Below the pieces are notes generated by a model. The model did no database searches and was not told where the DNA came from. It worked only from the letters and a program-made list of their open reading frames with translations. This document shows positions 1-8,182 of a stretch of DNA of 10,974 nucleotides, piece by piece (position 1 is the stretch's first letter; each line of letters begins with the position of its first letter). The stretch lies in the NCBI GenBank assembly GCA_002706585.1, contig PALU01000012.1:2208-13181 (forward strand), given 5' to 3'. The position numbers were made by a program, and so were the translations under genes. Source of the stretch: Rickettsiales bacterium (GTDB taxonomy: Bacteria; Pseudomonadota; Alphaproteobacteria; TMED127).

Positions 1-818
1 TGTTGTTAATGTACGATAATGAAGAAAAAAGTTTCAGGAATTTTATTAAAATCACCAAACTTCTAAAAAATAAGGTTTCAGTCCCTGTTATTCATGAAAT
101 TTTTGAAAATCCAAATTTCTTGTTAATAGAGTATTTTGGTAAAAAAAAGTATTCTGATCTAATAAAAGATTCAAATAGAAAAAATTTATATTTCACTGCA
201 ATTGATTCACTTATTCATCTTCATTTCTTAAATTTTAAACCAAATATTCCAAAGTATACTAAAGAAAAGTTTTTTCAAGAATCAAAACTTTTCTTTGAAT
301 GGTACCTGCCAATGAATTCAATAAAATTTGATGAAAGCATTGTTAATGAATTTAAAAAAATACTCTATTTATCTTTAGAGAGAACCTTATTGATTCACGA
401 AGTTTTTATTCATAGAGATTACCATATTGATAATCTCTTTTTTTTAAGAGAGAGAAAATATCATTTCAAATGTGGATGGATTGATTATCAAGATGCTTTA
501 ATTGGACCATGTGTATATGATATAGTTTCGCTCACACAAGACGCAAGAATTAACTTTCCAAAAAAATTAGAACACAAAATTATAGAATATTATTTAAAAA
601 AATTTGATAATATAAATAAAAGAGATTTTTTATATTCTTTTTCTTTAATTGCAATACAAAGACACCTTAAAGTTCTAGGTATTTTTTCAAGACTTTTCAA
701 AAGAGATAAAAAAAAGAATTATTTGATTCATATACCCAGAGTAAAAAAATTATTAAAAAATAATCTAGAAAAAAAAGAATTTAAAGATTTTAATAGATTA
801 TTGGGAAAGTTTATCTAG
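1..818 (+). CDS. amgK: AmgK-like aminoglycoside phosphotransferase-family sugar kinase, 5'-truncated by window edge
   Basis: Probable N-acetylmuramate/N-acetylglucosamine anomeric kinase, which phosphorylates MurNAc at C1 with ATP in the cytoplasm during peptidoglycan recycling. About 271 residues are visible. Counting from the TTG at position 3, the catalytic loop HRDYHIDN is at residues 137-144 (D139 catalytic, N144 metal ligand), and the metal-binding Asp is D161 in GWIDYQDALIGP, the pattern of the APH/choline-kinase fold. The visible start (LLMYDNEEKSF) aligns with the family's segment after the nucleotide-binding beta-strands, so roughly 50 N-terminal residues lie upstream of the window. 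The TTG at 3 and the ATG at 9 are therefore internal codons. The murU-like gene follows 4 nt downstream, the standard amgK-murU pair, and this is the main support for AmgK over another APH-family kinase. Sure of the family; substrate is inferred from the neighbour. Confidence 0.85.
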   Translation, partial: LLMYDNEEKSFRNFIKITKLLKNKVSVPVIHEIFENPNFLLIEYFGKKKYSDLIKDSNRKNLYFTAIDSLIHLHFLNFKPNIPKYTKEKFFQESKLFFEWYLPMNSIKFDESIVNEFKKILYLSLERTLLIHEVFIHRDYHIDNLFFLRERKYHFKCGWIDYQDALIGPCVYDIVSLTQDARINFPKKLEHKIIEYYLKKFDNINKRDFLYSFSLIAIQRHLKVLGIFSRLFKRDKKKNYLIHIPRVKKLLKNNLEKKEFKDFNRLLGKFI

Positions 819-822
819 AAAA

Positions 823-1533
823 ATGAAAATTAATGAAGCTATGATTTTTGCGGCAGGGTATGGAAAACGTATGCTGCCACTCACTAAAAAAAAACCAAAG
901 GCTTTACTTGAGATTAATCATAAAAGTCTACTTGAAAACCATATAGATACTTTAATAAGATTAGGTTTTAAAAATATTGTAGTTAATGCATTCCATTTGT
1001 CTGAACAAATTGTTGAAAAAATTAAAAAATATGACTCTCGTGTGAAAATCATTATTGAAAATGAAATTTTAGAAACTGGAGGTGGTTTATTGAATGCAAT
1101 TCAAACCAAAATGCTTCAACCAAAACCTTTGATTCTTTTGAATAGTGATACATTTTGGATAAATAATATTGTTTCTCCATTTGAGCTATTGCTTGAAAAA
1201 TGGGACCCAGAGTGTATGGATATTTTATTGTGCTTAAAAAATAAAAGTGATTTTTTTGGTTATAATGGGAAAGGAGATTTTAATACAAGTAAAGACACTG
1301 CAGATTGTTCTCCAATAAGTGATGTTTTCTCATCTATGAAATTTGTTTTTACCGGATTGCAAATTTTTAAACCTAATTTAATTATGGATTTTAAGAAAAA
1401 AAAATTTTCGGTAAAAGAAGTTTTTTATCCTTTAATTAAAAAAAAAAGAATTTTTGGATTTATAGATGAAAGCTCTTGGTTTCATATAAGTACTCCGAGT
1501 GATTTTAAAAAAATTAAAAATAAAATAAAATAA
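823..1533 (+). CDS. murU: MurU-like N-acetylmuramate alpha-1-phosphate uridylyltransferase
   Basis: A 236-residue nucleotidyltransferase that would convert MurNAc-1-phosphate plus UTP to UDP-MurNAc, feeding recycled MurNAc back into peptidoglycan synthesis without passing through glucosamine-6-phosphate. The N-terminal signature AAGYGKRMLPLTKKKPKALL (residues 10-29) is the sugar-nucleotidyltransferase G-x-G-x-R-M...PK motif. ETGGGLLNA (84-92) contributes to nucleotide binding, and D109 in LNSD is the expected metal-binding Asp. FTGLQI (176-181) and WFHISTPSDF (219-228) match the conserved C-terminal part of the MurU/GlmU-N-like group. The protein is compact and lacks the beta-helix acetyltransferase domain of GlmU, which fits MurU. 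It starts 4 nt after amgK, and its TAA overlaps the next gene's ATG by one base (TAATG), implying translational coupling. No Shine-Dalgarno is obvious. A mannose-1-phosphate guanylyltransferase-like activity is the main alternative. Confidence 0.85.
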   Translation: MKINEAMIFAAGYGKRMLPLTKKKPKALLEINHKSLLENHIDTLIRLGFKNIVVNAFHLSEQIVEKIKKYDSRVKIIIENEILETGGGLLNAIQTKMLQPKPLILLNSDTFWINNIVSPFELLLEKWDPECMDILLCLKNKSDFFGYNGKGDFNTSKDTADCSPISDVFSSMKFVFTGLQIFKPNLIMDFKKKKFSVKEVFYPLIKKKRIFGFIDESSWFHISTPSDFKKIKNKIK

Positions 1534-3002
1534 TGACATATGTAATTTATGATTTTGAAACATCTGGAAGATCGGCAAGATTTGATCAAATTCTTCAAGC
1601 AGGATTTATAATTTATGATAAAGATTTTAATCAATTAAAGACCTTAAATATTAGGTCCAGGCTTAACAGTGACATTATACCGTCGATAGGTGCACTAAAA
1701 GTAAATAAACTCAAAGTGAGTGAAATTCTTTGTGAAAAAAAAAGCTATTACCAAATGGTTTTAGAAATAGAGAGTTTTCTTAAAAAATTTAAAAATTGCT
1801 TTTTTATTGGATTTAATTCAATAAATTTTGATGAGGAATTTTTTAGACAAGCTTTTTGGGAACATTTTATTTTTCCATACTTAACAAACACTAATGGAAA
1901 TTTGAGAGGTGATGTATATAATTTCGTAACAATGATTCATGCTTTTAGAAAAAACAATGTCAAAGTTGAAAAAAATGACAATGGAAAATTAACTTTTAAA
2001 TTAGAAAGTCTTGCAAGAGCTAATTCGTTTGAAATTAAAAATTCACATGAGGCAATTGCAGATGTTGAAGCAACTATGAAATTACTATCTCTACTTATAA
2101 GAAAAAATAAAGATCTTCTAAATTCTTTCATGGAAAACTCAAATTCAAAAAAAGTAGAAAATAAAATATTAAATCAAAAATTATTTACACTTCATAATTA
2201 TATGTTTAGTTCACATAGAATTTATTTAGTCAAACATTTGATGAAGCATCCCGTATATAATAATCAACTTATTGGATTCGACCTAAAATATGATTGCGAA
2301 GAAATTATTAATTACTCTAAGAACGAATTAATGGAAATTTATAAAAATAAAAGTTTTTTTAGAAAAATACGAATCAACAAACAACCCTCAATTTTGGATA
2401 AATATTATGCTAGAAAACTTTCACCCTATTCAGAAATGTCAGATGAAGAAATTGACCTTAAATGTTCTCAATTAGAGAACAGTGATTTTAAAAATCACCT
2501 TAAAAATATACTAGAAACCGAGGCTCTTGATAAAATAGAGGAGCAATCCCAGGAAATACAAATGGAGGAGGAAACTATATATTCTAAGAATATAAATTAT
2601 AAGGATTCAATAGTTATGAATCGTTTTCATAACGAAAAATGGGAAGAGAAATGGTTATTTGCTGAGAGGTTTAACGATAATAGACTTAAATATTTTGCCG
2701 CCAAACATATTTACAGAAACTTTCCAGAGGCACTTCCAAAAAGAATTTTCAAACATCTTCATAATAAAATCTCAGGTAGACTGAACTCTCTAGGAAAGGA
2801 ATCTTTTATAACCCTTCCTTCAGCTATGCAAGAAGCGGATAATTTTTCTTTGGAGATTGAAAATCAAGATCATGATAACGACTTTAAAGACCAAGTTGAT
2901 CAATATAATATTTACATCAACTTTCTAAATGATTATTATAATAATCAAAACCCACAACCAATCAAATTTGACTATAATCTGTCAAAAAAACTTTTTGGAT
3001 AA
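1533..3002 (+). CDS. sbcB: Exodeoxyribonuclease I (SbcB), 3'-5' ssDNA exonuclease
   Basis: A 489-residue DEDDh exonuclease that degrades single-stranded DNA 3' to 5' in recombination and mismatch repair. The three exo motifs are intact: YDFET with D7/E9; IGFNSINFDEEFF with D100; and SHEAIADVEA with H172/D177. The H-to-D spacing is the same as I recall for E. coli ExoI (H181/D186), and the N-terminus is about 8 residues shorter. After the nuclease domain the ExoI-specific regions follow: the 'VKHLMKHPVYN...' SH3-like segment (about 230-300) and the C-terminal helical part with RNFPEAL (about 400). This distinguishes it from DnaQ/PolC epsilon exonucleases. Length is close to the usual 475. A Glu-rich linker (about 330-350) is the most divergent part. 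The start overlaps the murU stop by 1 nt, and trxA lies 18 nt downstream. Its location is unusual: Alphaproteobacteria commonly have addB-addA here (see findings). Confidence 0.92.
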   Translation: MTYVIYDFETSGRSARFDQILQAGFIIYDKDFNQLKTLNIRSRLNSDIIPSIGALKVNKLKVSEILCEKKSYYQMVLEIESFLKKFKNCFFIGFNSINFDEEFFRQAFWEHFIFPYLTNTNGNLRGDVYNFVTMIHAFRKNNVKVEKNDNGKLTFKLESLARANSFEIKNSHEAIADVEATMKLLSLLIRKNKDLLNSFMENSNSKKVENKILNQKLFTLHNYMFSSHRIYLVKHLMKHPVYNNQLIGFDLKYDCEEIINYSKNELMEIYKNKSFFRKIRINKQPSILDKYYARKLSPYSEMSDEEIDLKCSQLENSDFKNHLKNILETEALDKIEEQSQEIQMEEETIYSKNINYKDSIVMNRFHNEKWEEKWLFAERFNDNRLKYFAAKHIYRNFPEALPKRIFKHLHNKISGRLNSLGKESFITLPSAMQEADNFSLEIENQDHDNDFKDQVDQYNIYINFLNDYYNNQNPQPIKFDYNLSKKLFG

Positions 3003-3008
3003 CAAAAT

Positions 3009-3012
3009 GAGG
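3009..3012 (+). promoter_or_regulatory. Shine-Dalgarno of trxA
   Basis: GAGG lies 8 nt before the trxA ATG at 3021, in the 18-nt gap after sbcB. It is one of the few canonical ribosome binding sites in the window; most other genes here start without a recognisable one and probably depend on coupling to the upstream gene. It suggests trxA is translated independently of sbcB, consistent with high demand for thioredoxin. Confidence 0.7.
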
Positions 3013-3020
3013 TTAATACT

Positions 3021-3350
3021 ATGAGTAAAATCAAAGATCTAGATCATAAAAATTTTGAAAATGAAATTTCAAATTCAACACTACCAGTACTGGTTGATTT
3101 TTGGGCTGAATGGTGTGGACCATGTAAAACTTTAACTCCAATACTTGAGGAGCTTTCTTTAGAACTAGAAAAAAAAATTCAGGTTGCAAAAGTAAATCTT
3201 GATGAAAATCAGGACCTTGCCTCAAAATTCTCAATAAGAAGCATACCCACCCTTCTACTTTTCAAAAATGGAGAACTAATAGATACTAAAATTGGACTGT
3301 TACCAAAGAACGATTTATCAGAATGGATTAAAAACAAAATTGATGAATGA
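3021..3350 (+). CDS. trxA: Thioredoxin
   Basis: A 109-residue classical cytoplasmic thioredoxin, the dithiol reductant for ribonucleotide reductase, methionine sulfoxide reductase and general disulfide reduction. The active site WCGPCK is at residues 31-36 (redox cysteines C32 and C35), preceded by VDFWAEW. The cis-proline is P76 in SIPTLLLFKNGE, and D26 corresponds to the buried Asp of E. coli thioredoxin. There is no signal peptide or extra domain, and the length matches the family (about 105-110). It is the last gene of the + strand cluster, 18 nt after sbcB, with a good GAGG ribosome binding site. Its TGA is separated by one base from the stop codon of convergent folC. trxA at the end of this cluster, facing folC, is a familiar alphaproteobacterial arrangement. 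Confidence 0.97.
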   Translation: MSKIKDLDHKNFENEISNSTLPVLVDFWAEWCGPCKTLTPILEELSLELEKKIQVAKVNLDENQDLASKFSIRSIPTLLLFKNGELIDTKIGLLPKNDLSEWIKNKIDE

Positions 3351-3351
3351 G

Positions 3352-4659
3352 TTACTTTATTAAATACCCATCTTTTGCCAATACTTCTCCTGCTAGATAT
3401 AAAGAACCACAAATCATGACTTTTCCAGAATTATAATTTTTTTTTATTTCATCTAATGCTTCAAATATCCCTGTACAACATTGAATTTTTAATTTTCCCT
3501 TAGGTCTTTTGTTTAATATATTTTTTATTTTATTAGGGTGAATATACTGATGATTATTAATGGGTAAAATTGAAACAGTTTCTATTTGATCTGCTAATTT
3601 ATTTATAAAATTTATAGGGTCCTTACCCTCAACCATACCAATTACTAAAAAAATTTTGTCATTCTTCCATTGTTTAAAAACTTTTGAAACAGCTTCACAA
3701 GCATGAATATTATGTCCACCATCCAACCAGATTTCAAAATTCCTTCCAGCAAATTTTGACAATTTACCAGAATCTAATTTTTGCATACGAGCGGGCCATT
3801 TAGTTTTTATTATACCTTCGCTAATTGATCTTACATTAATTGGAAAGAACTTTTGGTATAAAAATGTTGCAACTGCAGTAGCCGCGTTATCAATCTGATG
3901 TTCACCAAACAAATTTGGAAAAGGCAATTTTAAAACTCTTTCTTTACACTCAAAATGGAAGATACTATTCCTAAAGTCTTTTTTTATTATTCTCCAGTCC
4001 TTTCCCTCTTGAAAAATTTTGACATTATTTTTTTTAGCATAATTTCTGATTAATTTTTTTACTAAATTATTCTGATTAGAAATAATAGCCATTGAATCTG
4101 GTTTAATTATTCCTAACTTCTCTCTAGTAATTTTTGTTAATGAATTACCTAAAAGATTAGTATGATCAATTGAAATTGGAGTTAAAACTGAACAAATTGA
4201 ATTTTTAATGACATTAGTTGCATCAAATCTACCACCTAAACCAGTCTCTAAAATTAAAATGTCAGATTTCTTTCTACTAAATGCTAAAAAAGCTGCTGCA
4301 GTTGTTATTTCAAAAAATGTAATTTGTTTTCCTTCATTAATGTCTTCATATTCCTCTAGTAATTCATAAAGAAATTTAGTTGAAATTAATTTTGAATTTA
4401 GTCTGATTCTTTCATTAAATTTTCTTAGATGAGGAGATGTATAAACATTTACTTTCAGCCCTAAACTCTCAAAAATTGATCTCAAGAATGCAGTTACAGA
4501 ACCTTTTCCATTAGTTCCAGCAATGTGTATAACTGGAGAAGTTTTTAGATGAGGATTGCCTAAATTTTTTAATAAAATTTTTAGTCGGTTTAATGACAAA
4601 TCAATTTTTTTTGGATGAAGTAATTCAAGTCTATTTAATATATCCTTAGAATTATTCAC
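3352..4659 (-). CDS. folC: Bifunctional dihydrofolate synthase / folylpolyglutamate synthase
   Basis: A 435-residue Mur-ligase-family enzyme that adds glutamate to dihydropteroate and then to folates, using ATP, in the cytoplasm. The P-loop is GTNGKGS (residues 48-54) in VIHIAGTNGKGS. Other family landmarks are FFEITTAAAF (115-124), ETGLGGRFDATN (138-149), SIDHTNLLG (163-171), REKLGI (179-184, with K181 as the likely carbamylated lysine), GEHQIDNA (252-259) and DGGHN (313-317). Length is normal for FolC. The start is GTG (4657-4659, - strand), because no in-frame ATG lies between the upstream stop region and the conserved N-terminus. It begins 7 nt after the accD stop with no visible Shine-Dalgarno, so coupling to accD is likely. 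The accD-folC order is conserved in many Proteobacteria. It is the last gene of the - strand operon and converges on trxA. Confidence 0.96.
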   Translation of the reverse strand: MNNSKDILNRLELLHPKKIDLSLNRLKILLKNLGNPHLKTSPVIHIAGTNGKGSVTAFLRSIFESLGLKVNVYTSPHLRKFNERIRLNSKLISTKFLYELLEEYEDINEGKQITFFEITTAAAFLAFSRKKSDILILETGLGGRFDATNVIKNSICSVLTPISIDHTNLLGNSLTKITREKLGIIKPDSMAIISNQNNLVKKLIRNYAKKNNVKIFQEGKDWRIIKKDFRNSIFHFECKERVLKLPFPNLFGEHQIDNAATAVATFLYQKFFPINVRSISEGIIKTKWPARMQKLDSGKLSKFAGRNFEIWLDGGHNIHACEAVSKVFKQWKNDKIFLVIGMVEGKDPINFINKLADQIETVSILPINNHQYIHPNKIKNILNKRPKGKLKIQCCTGIFEALDEIKKNYNSGKVMICGSLYLAGEVLAKDGYLIK

Positions 4660-4666
4660 CGAATAA

Positions 4667-5509
4667 CTACTTTTGGAGATAATCTAAAATGTTTGTAATC
4701 TTTTTTGTTAGATCTTTTCTATGCGAAACTATATCTATCATTCCTTTTTCTAATAAATATTCTGATTTTTGAAAGTTTTTTGGCAACTTTTCTTTAATAG
4801 TTTCTTCAATAACCCTGCTTCCCGCAAATCCGATTGTTGCATCTTTCTCAGCTATTAGTATATCACCAAGCATTGCAAATGAGGCAGAAACACCTCCAGT
4901 TGTTGGATCTGTTAGAACAGAAATAAAAGGAATTTTTTCTTTATCTAATGAATTAATGGCAATAATTGTTCTTGGCATTTGCATCAATGACAAAATACCC
5001 TCCTGCATTCTTGCTCCACCAGATGAACTAAAAATTATTAATGGCAACATATTTTTTTTTGCGTATGAACAAGCTGAAATTATCGCTTCTCCGGCAGCCA
5101 TTCCCATCGATCCACCCATAAAATTAAAATCGAAGATAGCAACAACTATTTTTTTTGATTTCAAAGTTCCAGATGCTACAATTACTGAATCATTTAAATT
5201 ATTTTTCTTTTGAGCTTCTTTTAATCTATCAGAATATTTTTTCGTATCCTTAAACTTTAGCGGATCAATTTCAACCTTTGGTGTGTCCATTATGATGTAA
5301 TTTTTTCCCAAAAAGAGTTCTAACCTAGTTTTTGCATCTATTCTAAAATGATAGTCACAATGTTTACAAACGTAATAATTGTTCTCTAATTCCCTTTTCA
5401 AAAGCATCTGTGAACACTTTGGGCAAGTCTCCCAAAGATTATCTGGGACTTCTTTTTTCCCAACGAAAGACTGCAGTTTAGGTTTTACAAAATTAGTTAT
5501 CCAGTTCAT
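4667..5509 (-). CDS. accD: Acetyl-CoA carboxylase, carboxyltransferase subunit beta
   Basis: A 280-residue beta subunit of the carboxyltransferase that, with AccA, moves the carboxyl group from biotin-BCCP to acetyl-CoA to make malonyl-CoA, the committed step of fatty acid synthesis. The N-terminal zinc ribbon is intact: C29, C32, C48 and C51 in CPKC...CKHC. The crotonase-like core follows, with FMGGSMGMAAGEA, SSSGGARMQEG and TDPTTGGVSASFAMLGD, which contribute to acetyl-CoA and biotin binding. IGFAGSRVIEETIKEKLP then leads into the typical EYLLEKGMIDIVSHR end. It is slightly shorter than the E. coli protein (304), from a reduced C-terminal tail. It starts with ATG 10 nt after trpA and ends 7 nt before folC. 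There is no clear Shine-Dalgarno. The trpA-accD-folC order is a conserved proteobacterial arrangement. Confidence 0.97.
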   Translation of the reverse strand: MNWITNFVKPKLQSFVGKKEVPDNLWETCPKCSQMLLKRELENNYYVCKHCDYHFRIDAKTRLELFLGKNYIIMDTPKVEIDPLKFKDTKKYSDRLKEAQKKNNLNDSVIVASGTLKSKKIVVAIFDFNFMGGSMGMAAGEAIISACSYAKKNMLPLIIFSSSGGARMQEGILSLMQMPRTIIAINSLDKEKIPFISVLTDPTTGGVSASFAMLGDILIAEKDATIGFAGSRVIEETIKEKLPKNFQKSEYLLEKGMIDIVSHRKDLTKKITNILDYLQK

Positions 5510-5519
5510 AATTAATAAA

Positions 5520-6329
5520 TTAACATGCTTTATTTATTTTTGACAAAAAAATATTAACTCTTTTTTTCATTTCTTTATGGTTGAATTTACGCATTTGATA
5601 GCCTTCTAATATTTTTACTAAAGCTGAACCTATGACGCAACCATCTGAAAATTTATTAATTTCTTCAACTTGCTTTGAATTATTAATACCGAAACCAACA
5701 ACAACAGGAAGAGAAGTTAACTGTTTAATTTTTTTTACAGATTTTTTTACTAGTGCTATTGAGGGTTTTTTTGTACCTGTAATACCCATAATTGATACAT
5801 AATATAAAAAGCCACTTGTTGATTTTAAAATTTTTTTTAACCTTTCAAGATCCGTTGTTGGAGTTAACAATCTAATGATGTCAATATTAAATTTTTTTGA
5901 ATAATCGTAGATTAAACCATTTTCCTCTGGTGGAAGATCTACAGCTATTATCCCATCAACGCCGGATTTTGATGAGTCTATAAAAAAATTTTTCAAGCCA
6001 TATTGAAAAATTGGATTAAAATAACCCATGAGAATAATAGGGGTTCTTGAATCATTTTTTCTAAAATCTCTTACCATTTCGAGTATCTGTTTTAAATTTA
6101 TACCTGATTTTATAGCTCTAAGACTCGATCTTTGTATTGTAGGTCCGTCAGCCATTGGATCAGAAAAGGGAATACCTATTTCAATTAAATCTGCTCCAGA
6201 TCTTGGCAATAAGGATAAGACCTCTGCAGAAATTTTTTTGTTAGGGTCACCAGCTGTTAAAAAACAAACAAGTGCTTTTTTATTTTTTGTTTTTAAATAT
6301 TTAAATTTTTCTTCTATTCTAGTAGCCAT
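5520..6329 (-). CDS. trpA: Tryptophan synthase alpha subunit
   Basis: A 269-residue TIM-barrel subunit that cleaves indole-3-glycerol phosphate to indole and glyceraldehyde-3-phosphate. The indole is channelled to TrpB in the alpha2-beta2 complex. The catalytic residues are E50 (in ADLIEIGIPFSDP) and D61 (in MADGPTIQ), one residue offset from E. coli E49/D60. LTAGDP (24-29) is the family's first-strand motif, ILMGYFNPI the third, and VGFGINNSKQV the phosphate-binding strand-loop. Length is normal (about 268). It starts 7 nt after the trpB stop with no visible ribosome binding site, and accD follows 10 nt later. Being next to trpB fits the equimolar complex. Confidence 0.98.
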   Translation of the reverse strand: MATRIEEKFKYLKTKNKKALVCFLTAGDPNKKISAEVLSLLPRSGADLIEIGIPFSDPMADGPTIQRSSLRAIKSGINLKQILEMVRDFRKNDSRTPIILMGYFNPIFQYGLKNFFIDSSKSGVDGIIAVDLPPEENGLIYDYSKKFNIDIIRLLTPTTDLERLKKILKSTSGFLYYVSIMGITGTKKPSIALVKKSVKKIKQLTSLPVVVGFGINNSKQVEEINKFSDGCVIGSALVKILEGYQMRKFNHKEMKKRVNIFLSKINKAC

Positions 6330-6336
6330 TTTAAAT

Positions 6337-7554
6337 CTATAACTTAATACCTAAATTCTTAGAAATTGAAAATATATCTTTATCTCCTCTTCCGCACATA
6401 TTCATTATAACAATATCATCCTTGGAAAATTTTCCAGATAAACTTAATAAGTGGGCCAGAGCATGTGAAGGTTCTAACGCGGGAATTATTCCCTCTAGTT
6501 TGCAACATAATTTAAAAGCCTCTAATGCTTGAGAATCTGTAGCATTTACGTATTTAACCCTTCCAATATCCTTTAGCCATGAGTGTTCGGGCCCAATTCC
6601 AGGATAATCTAGTCCTGCAGATATAGAATGAGCATCCATAATTTGTCCATCTTTGTCTTGAAGCAAATATGTGAAATTTCCATGGAGATATCCTGGTTTT
6701 CCTTTAGATAAAGATGCTGCATGACTTTTTGTTTCAACACCTTTACCCCCTGCTTCAACACCAATTATCTTAACAGATTTTTCATTAAGAAAAGAAAAAA
6801 AAAGTCCTAGTGCATTAGAACCACCGCCAATACAAGCTATGACAAGATTTGGTAATTTATTTTCAAATTTAATAATCTGATTTTTTGCCTCCAAGCCTAT
6901 TATAGATTGAAAATCTCTAACCATCATGGGGTAAGGGTGTGGGCCAGCCACTGTACCAATTACATAGAAGGTATCGTTTACATTTGAAACCCAATCTCTG
7001 AGAGCTTCATTCATAGCATCTTTAAGTGTTGCCGTACCTGATTTAACCGATTTGATTTCAGCACCAAGCAGTTTCATTTTAAAAACATTTGGTGCTTGTC
7101 TTTTTATATCTGTTTCTCCCATGTAAACTATACATTTAAGATCAAATAAAGCACATACTGTTGCAGTAGCTAAGCCATGCTGACCTGCACCCGTTTCAGC
7201 TACTATTCTTTTCTTACCCATTCTTAAAGCTAATAAAATTTGACCAACACAATTATTAATTTTGTGCGCACCTGTATGATTTAATTCGTCACGCTTAAAA
7301 TATATCTTCGCTCCAACTTTTTCCGAAATTCTTTTTGCATGATAAAGTGGACTAGGTCTTCCTATATAATTTTCAAAATAATAATTTAAATCAGCATTAA
7401 ATTTTTTGCATGTTTTCGCTTTTTTATATTCTCTTTCTAAATCTAAAAGTAGTGGCATCAAAGTTTCAGCTACAAATCTTCCACCATATTCTCCAAACCT
7501 TCCATTTTTGTCAGGAAATTTTTTAAAATCTATATTTTTATTGTAAGTATTCAT
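6337..7554 (-). CDS. trpB: Tryptophan synthase beta subunit
   Basis: A 405-residue PLP enzyme that joins indole to serine to make L-tryptophan. The N-terminal [15 protein letters not shown] motif (20-34) is characteristic. The PLP lysine is K98 in [10 protein letters not shown], the catalytic Glu is E120 in AETGAGQHG, and GGGSNALG is the phosphate-binding glycine loop. GIGPEHSWL and LEPSHALAH, also conserved, are present. Length matches TrpB1 (about 397-405), so this is the ordinary alpha-dependent form, not TrpB2. The ATG lies inside the end of trpF (17-nt overlap, different frame) with no Shine-Dalgarno, so translation is probably coupled to trpF. trpA follows 7 nt downstream. Confidence 0.98.
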   Translation of the reverse strand: MNTYNKNIDFKKFPDKNGRFGEYGGRFVAETLMPLLLDLEREYKKAKTCKKFNADLNYYFENYIGRPSPLYHAKRISEKVGAKIYFKRDELNHTGAHKINNCVGQILLALRMGKKRIVAETGAGQHGLATATVCALFDLKCIVYMGETDIKRQAPNVFKMKLLGAEIKSVKSGTATLKDAMNEALRDWVSNVNDTFYVIGTVAGPHPYPMMVRDFQSIIGLEAKNQIIKFENKLPNLVIACIGGGSNALGLFFSFLNEKSVKIIGVEAGGKGVETKSHAASLSKGKPGYLHGNFTYLLQDKDGQIMDAHSISAGLDYPGIGPEHSWLKDIGRVKYVNATDSQALEAFKLCCKLEGIIPALEPSHALAHLLSLSGKFSKDDIVIMNMCGRGDKDIFSISKNLGIKL

Positions 7555-8182
7555 TTTGGTTTATGTAATCAATTACATCTCTTATTTTTTCTGGACATTT
7601 AACACCTAGTTCATTTTCAACACCAGATGAAATATCTAAAATTGGGGCTCCAGTCAGCTTTATAGCATTTTTTATATTTTTTATATTAAGGCCACCAGCT
7701 AAAATCCAATCTTTTTTTGTTTCATAGTTTTTTAAAATATTCCAATCAAATGAAATTCCACTTCCACCAAAGACTTTATTTTTTTCATTTTTAGTATCAA
7801 ATAGAATCATATCACAGTAATTCTCATATTTTTTAGAATTTTCTATATCATTCCTCGTTTTTACCCTAATTGCTTTAATGATTGGTAAGTTTATTCTGCT
7901 TTTTAATTCTTTTATAAATTCTAAAGTCTCATCGCCATGGAGTTGAACGAAATCCAAACCAACATAATCTGAAATATGTTCAACAATTTTTATATCTGCA
8001 TTAACGAATAATCCTACTTTTTTTTGTTTTTCCGAACAAAATTTAGCTAACTCTTTTGCTCTTAAAGCACTAATAAATCTTGGTGATTTTTGGAAAAATA
8101 CAAATCCGATAAAATCTGCATCATGAGAAGCTTCTACTCCTCTTTCGTCACTTATTCCACAAATTTTTACTTTAATTCCCAT
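7538..8182 (-). CDS. trpF: Phosphoribosylanthranilate isomerase
   Basis: A 214-residue TIM-barrel isomerase that converts N-(5-phosphoribosyl)anthranilate to CdRP, the third step of tryptophan synthesis. VKICGI at the N-terminus carries the general base C8. The general acid is D129 in [24 protein letters not shown] and LDISSGVE are the conserved C-terminal phosphate-binding elements, and QLHGDE (80-85) is the family's third-strand motif. It is monofunctional (no TrpC fusion as in enteric bacteria), normal for Alphaproteobacteria. Its ATG overlaps the end of pyrF by 11 nt, with GAGG just 3 nt upstream of the start (a short spacing), and its own end overlaps trpB by 17 nt. TrpE, G, D and C are not in the window and must be encoded elsewhere if the pathway is complete. 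Confidence 0.97.
   Translation of the reverse strand: MGIKVKICGISDERGVEASHDADFIGFVFFQKSPRFISALRAKELAKFCSEKQKKVGLFVNADIKIVEHISDYVGLDFVQLHGDETLEFIKELKSRINLPIIKAIRVKTRNDIENSKKYENYCDMILFDTKNEKNKVFGGSGISFDWNILKNYETKKDWILAGGLNIKNIKNAIKLTGAPILDISSGVENELGVKCPEKIRDVIDYINQNEYLQ

Noticed and set aside
430..455. Short inverted repeat (CTCTT...AAGAG) with a T run, resembling a terminator.
   Set aside because: It lies inside the catalytic-loop region of the amgK-like gene with a weak AT-rich stem; most likely chance from Leu/Phe/Arg codons.
2890..2945. TATAAT-like strings near the end of sbcB as a trxA promoter.
   Set aside because: Such strings occur everywhere in this AT-rich sequence and no matching -35 element stands out; the evidence is too weak to call.
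4956..5213. Open frame of 85 codons on the + strand opposite accD.
   Set aside because: Antisense to the conserved core of accD; nothing in the translation resembles a real protein family.
6028..6342. Open frame of 104 codons on the + strand opposite trpA.
   Set aside because: Antisense shadow of a well-conserved trpA with its catalytic residues intact; no ribosome binding site or family features.
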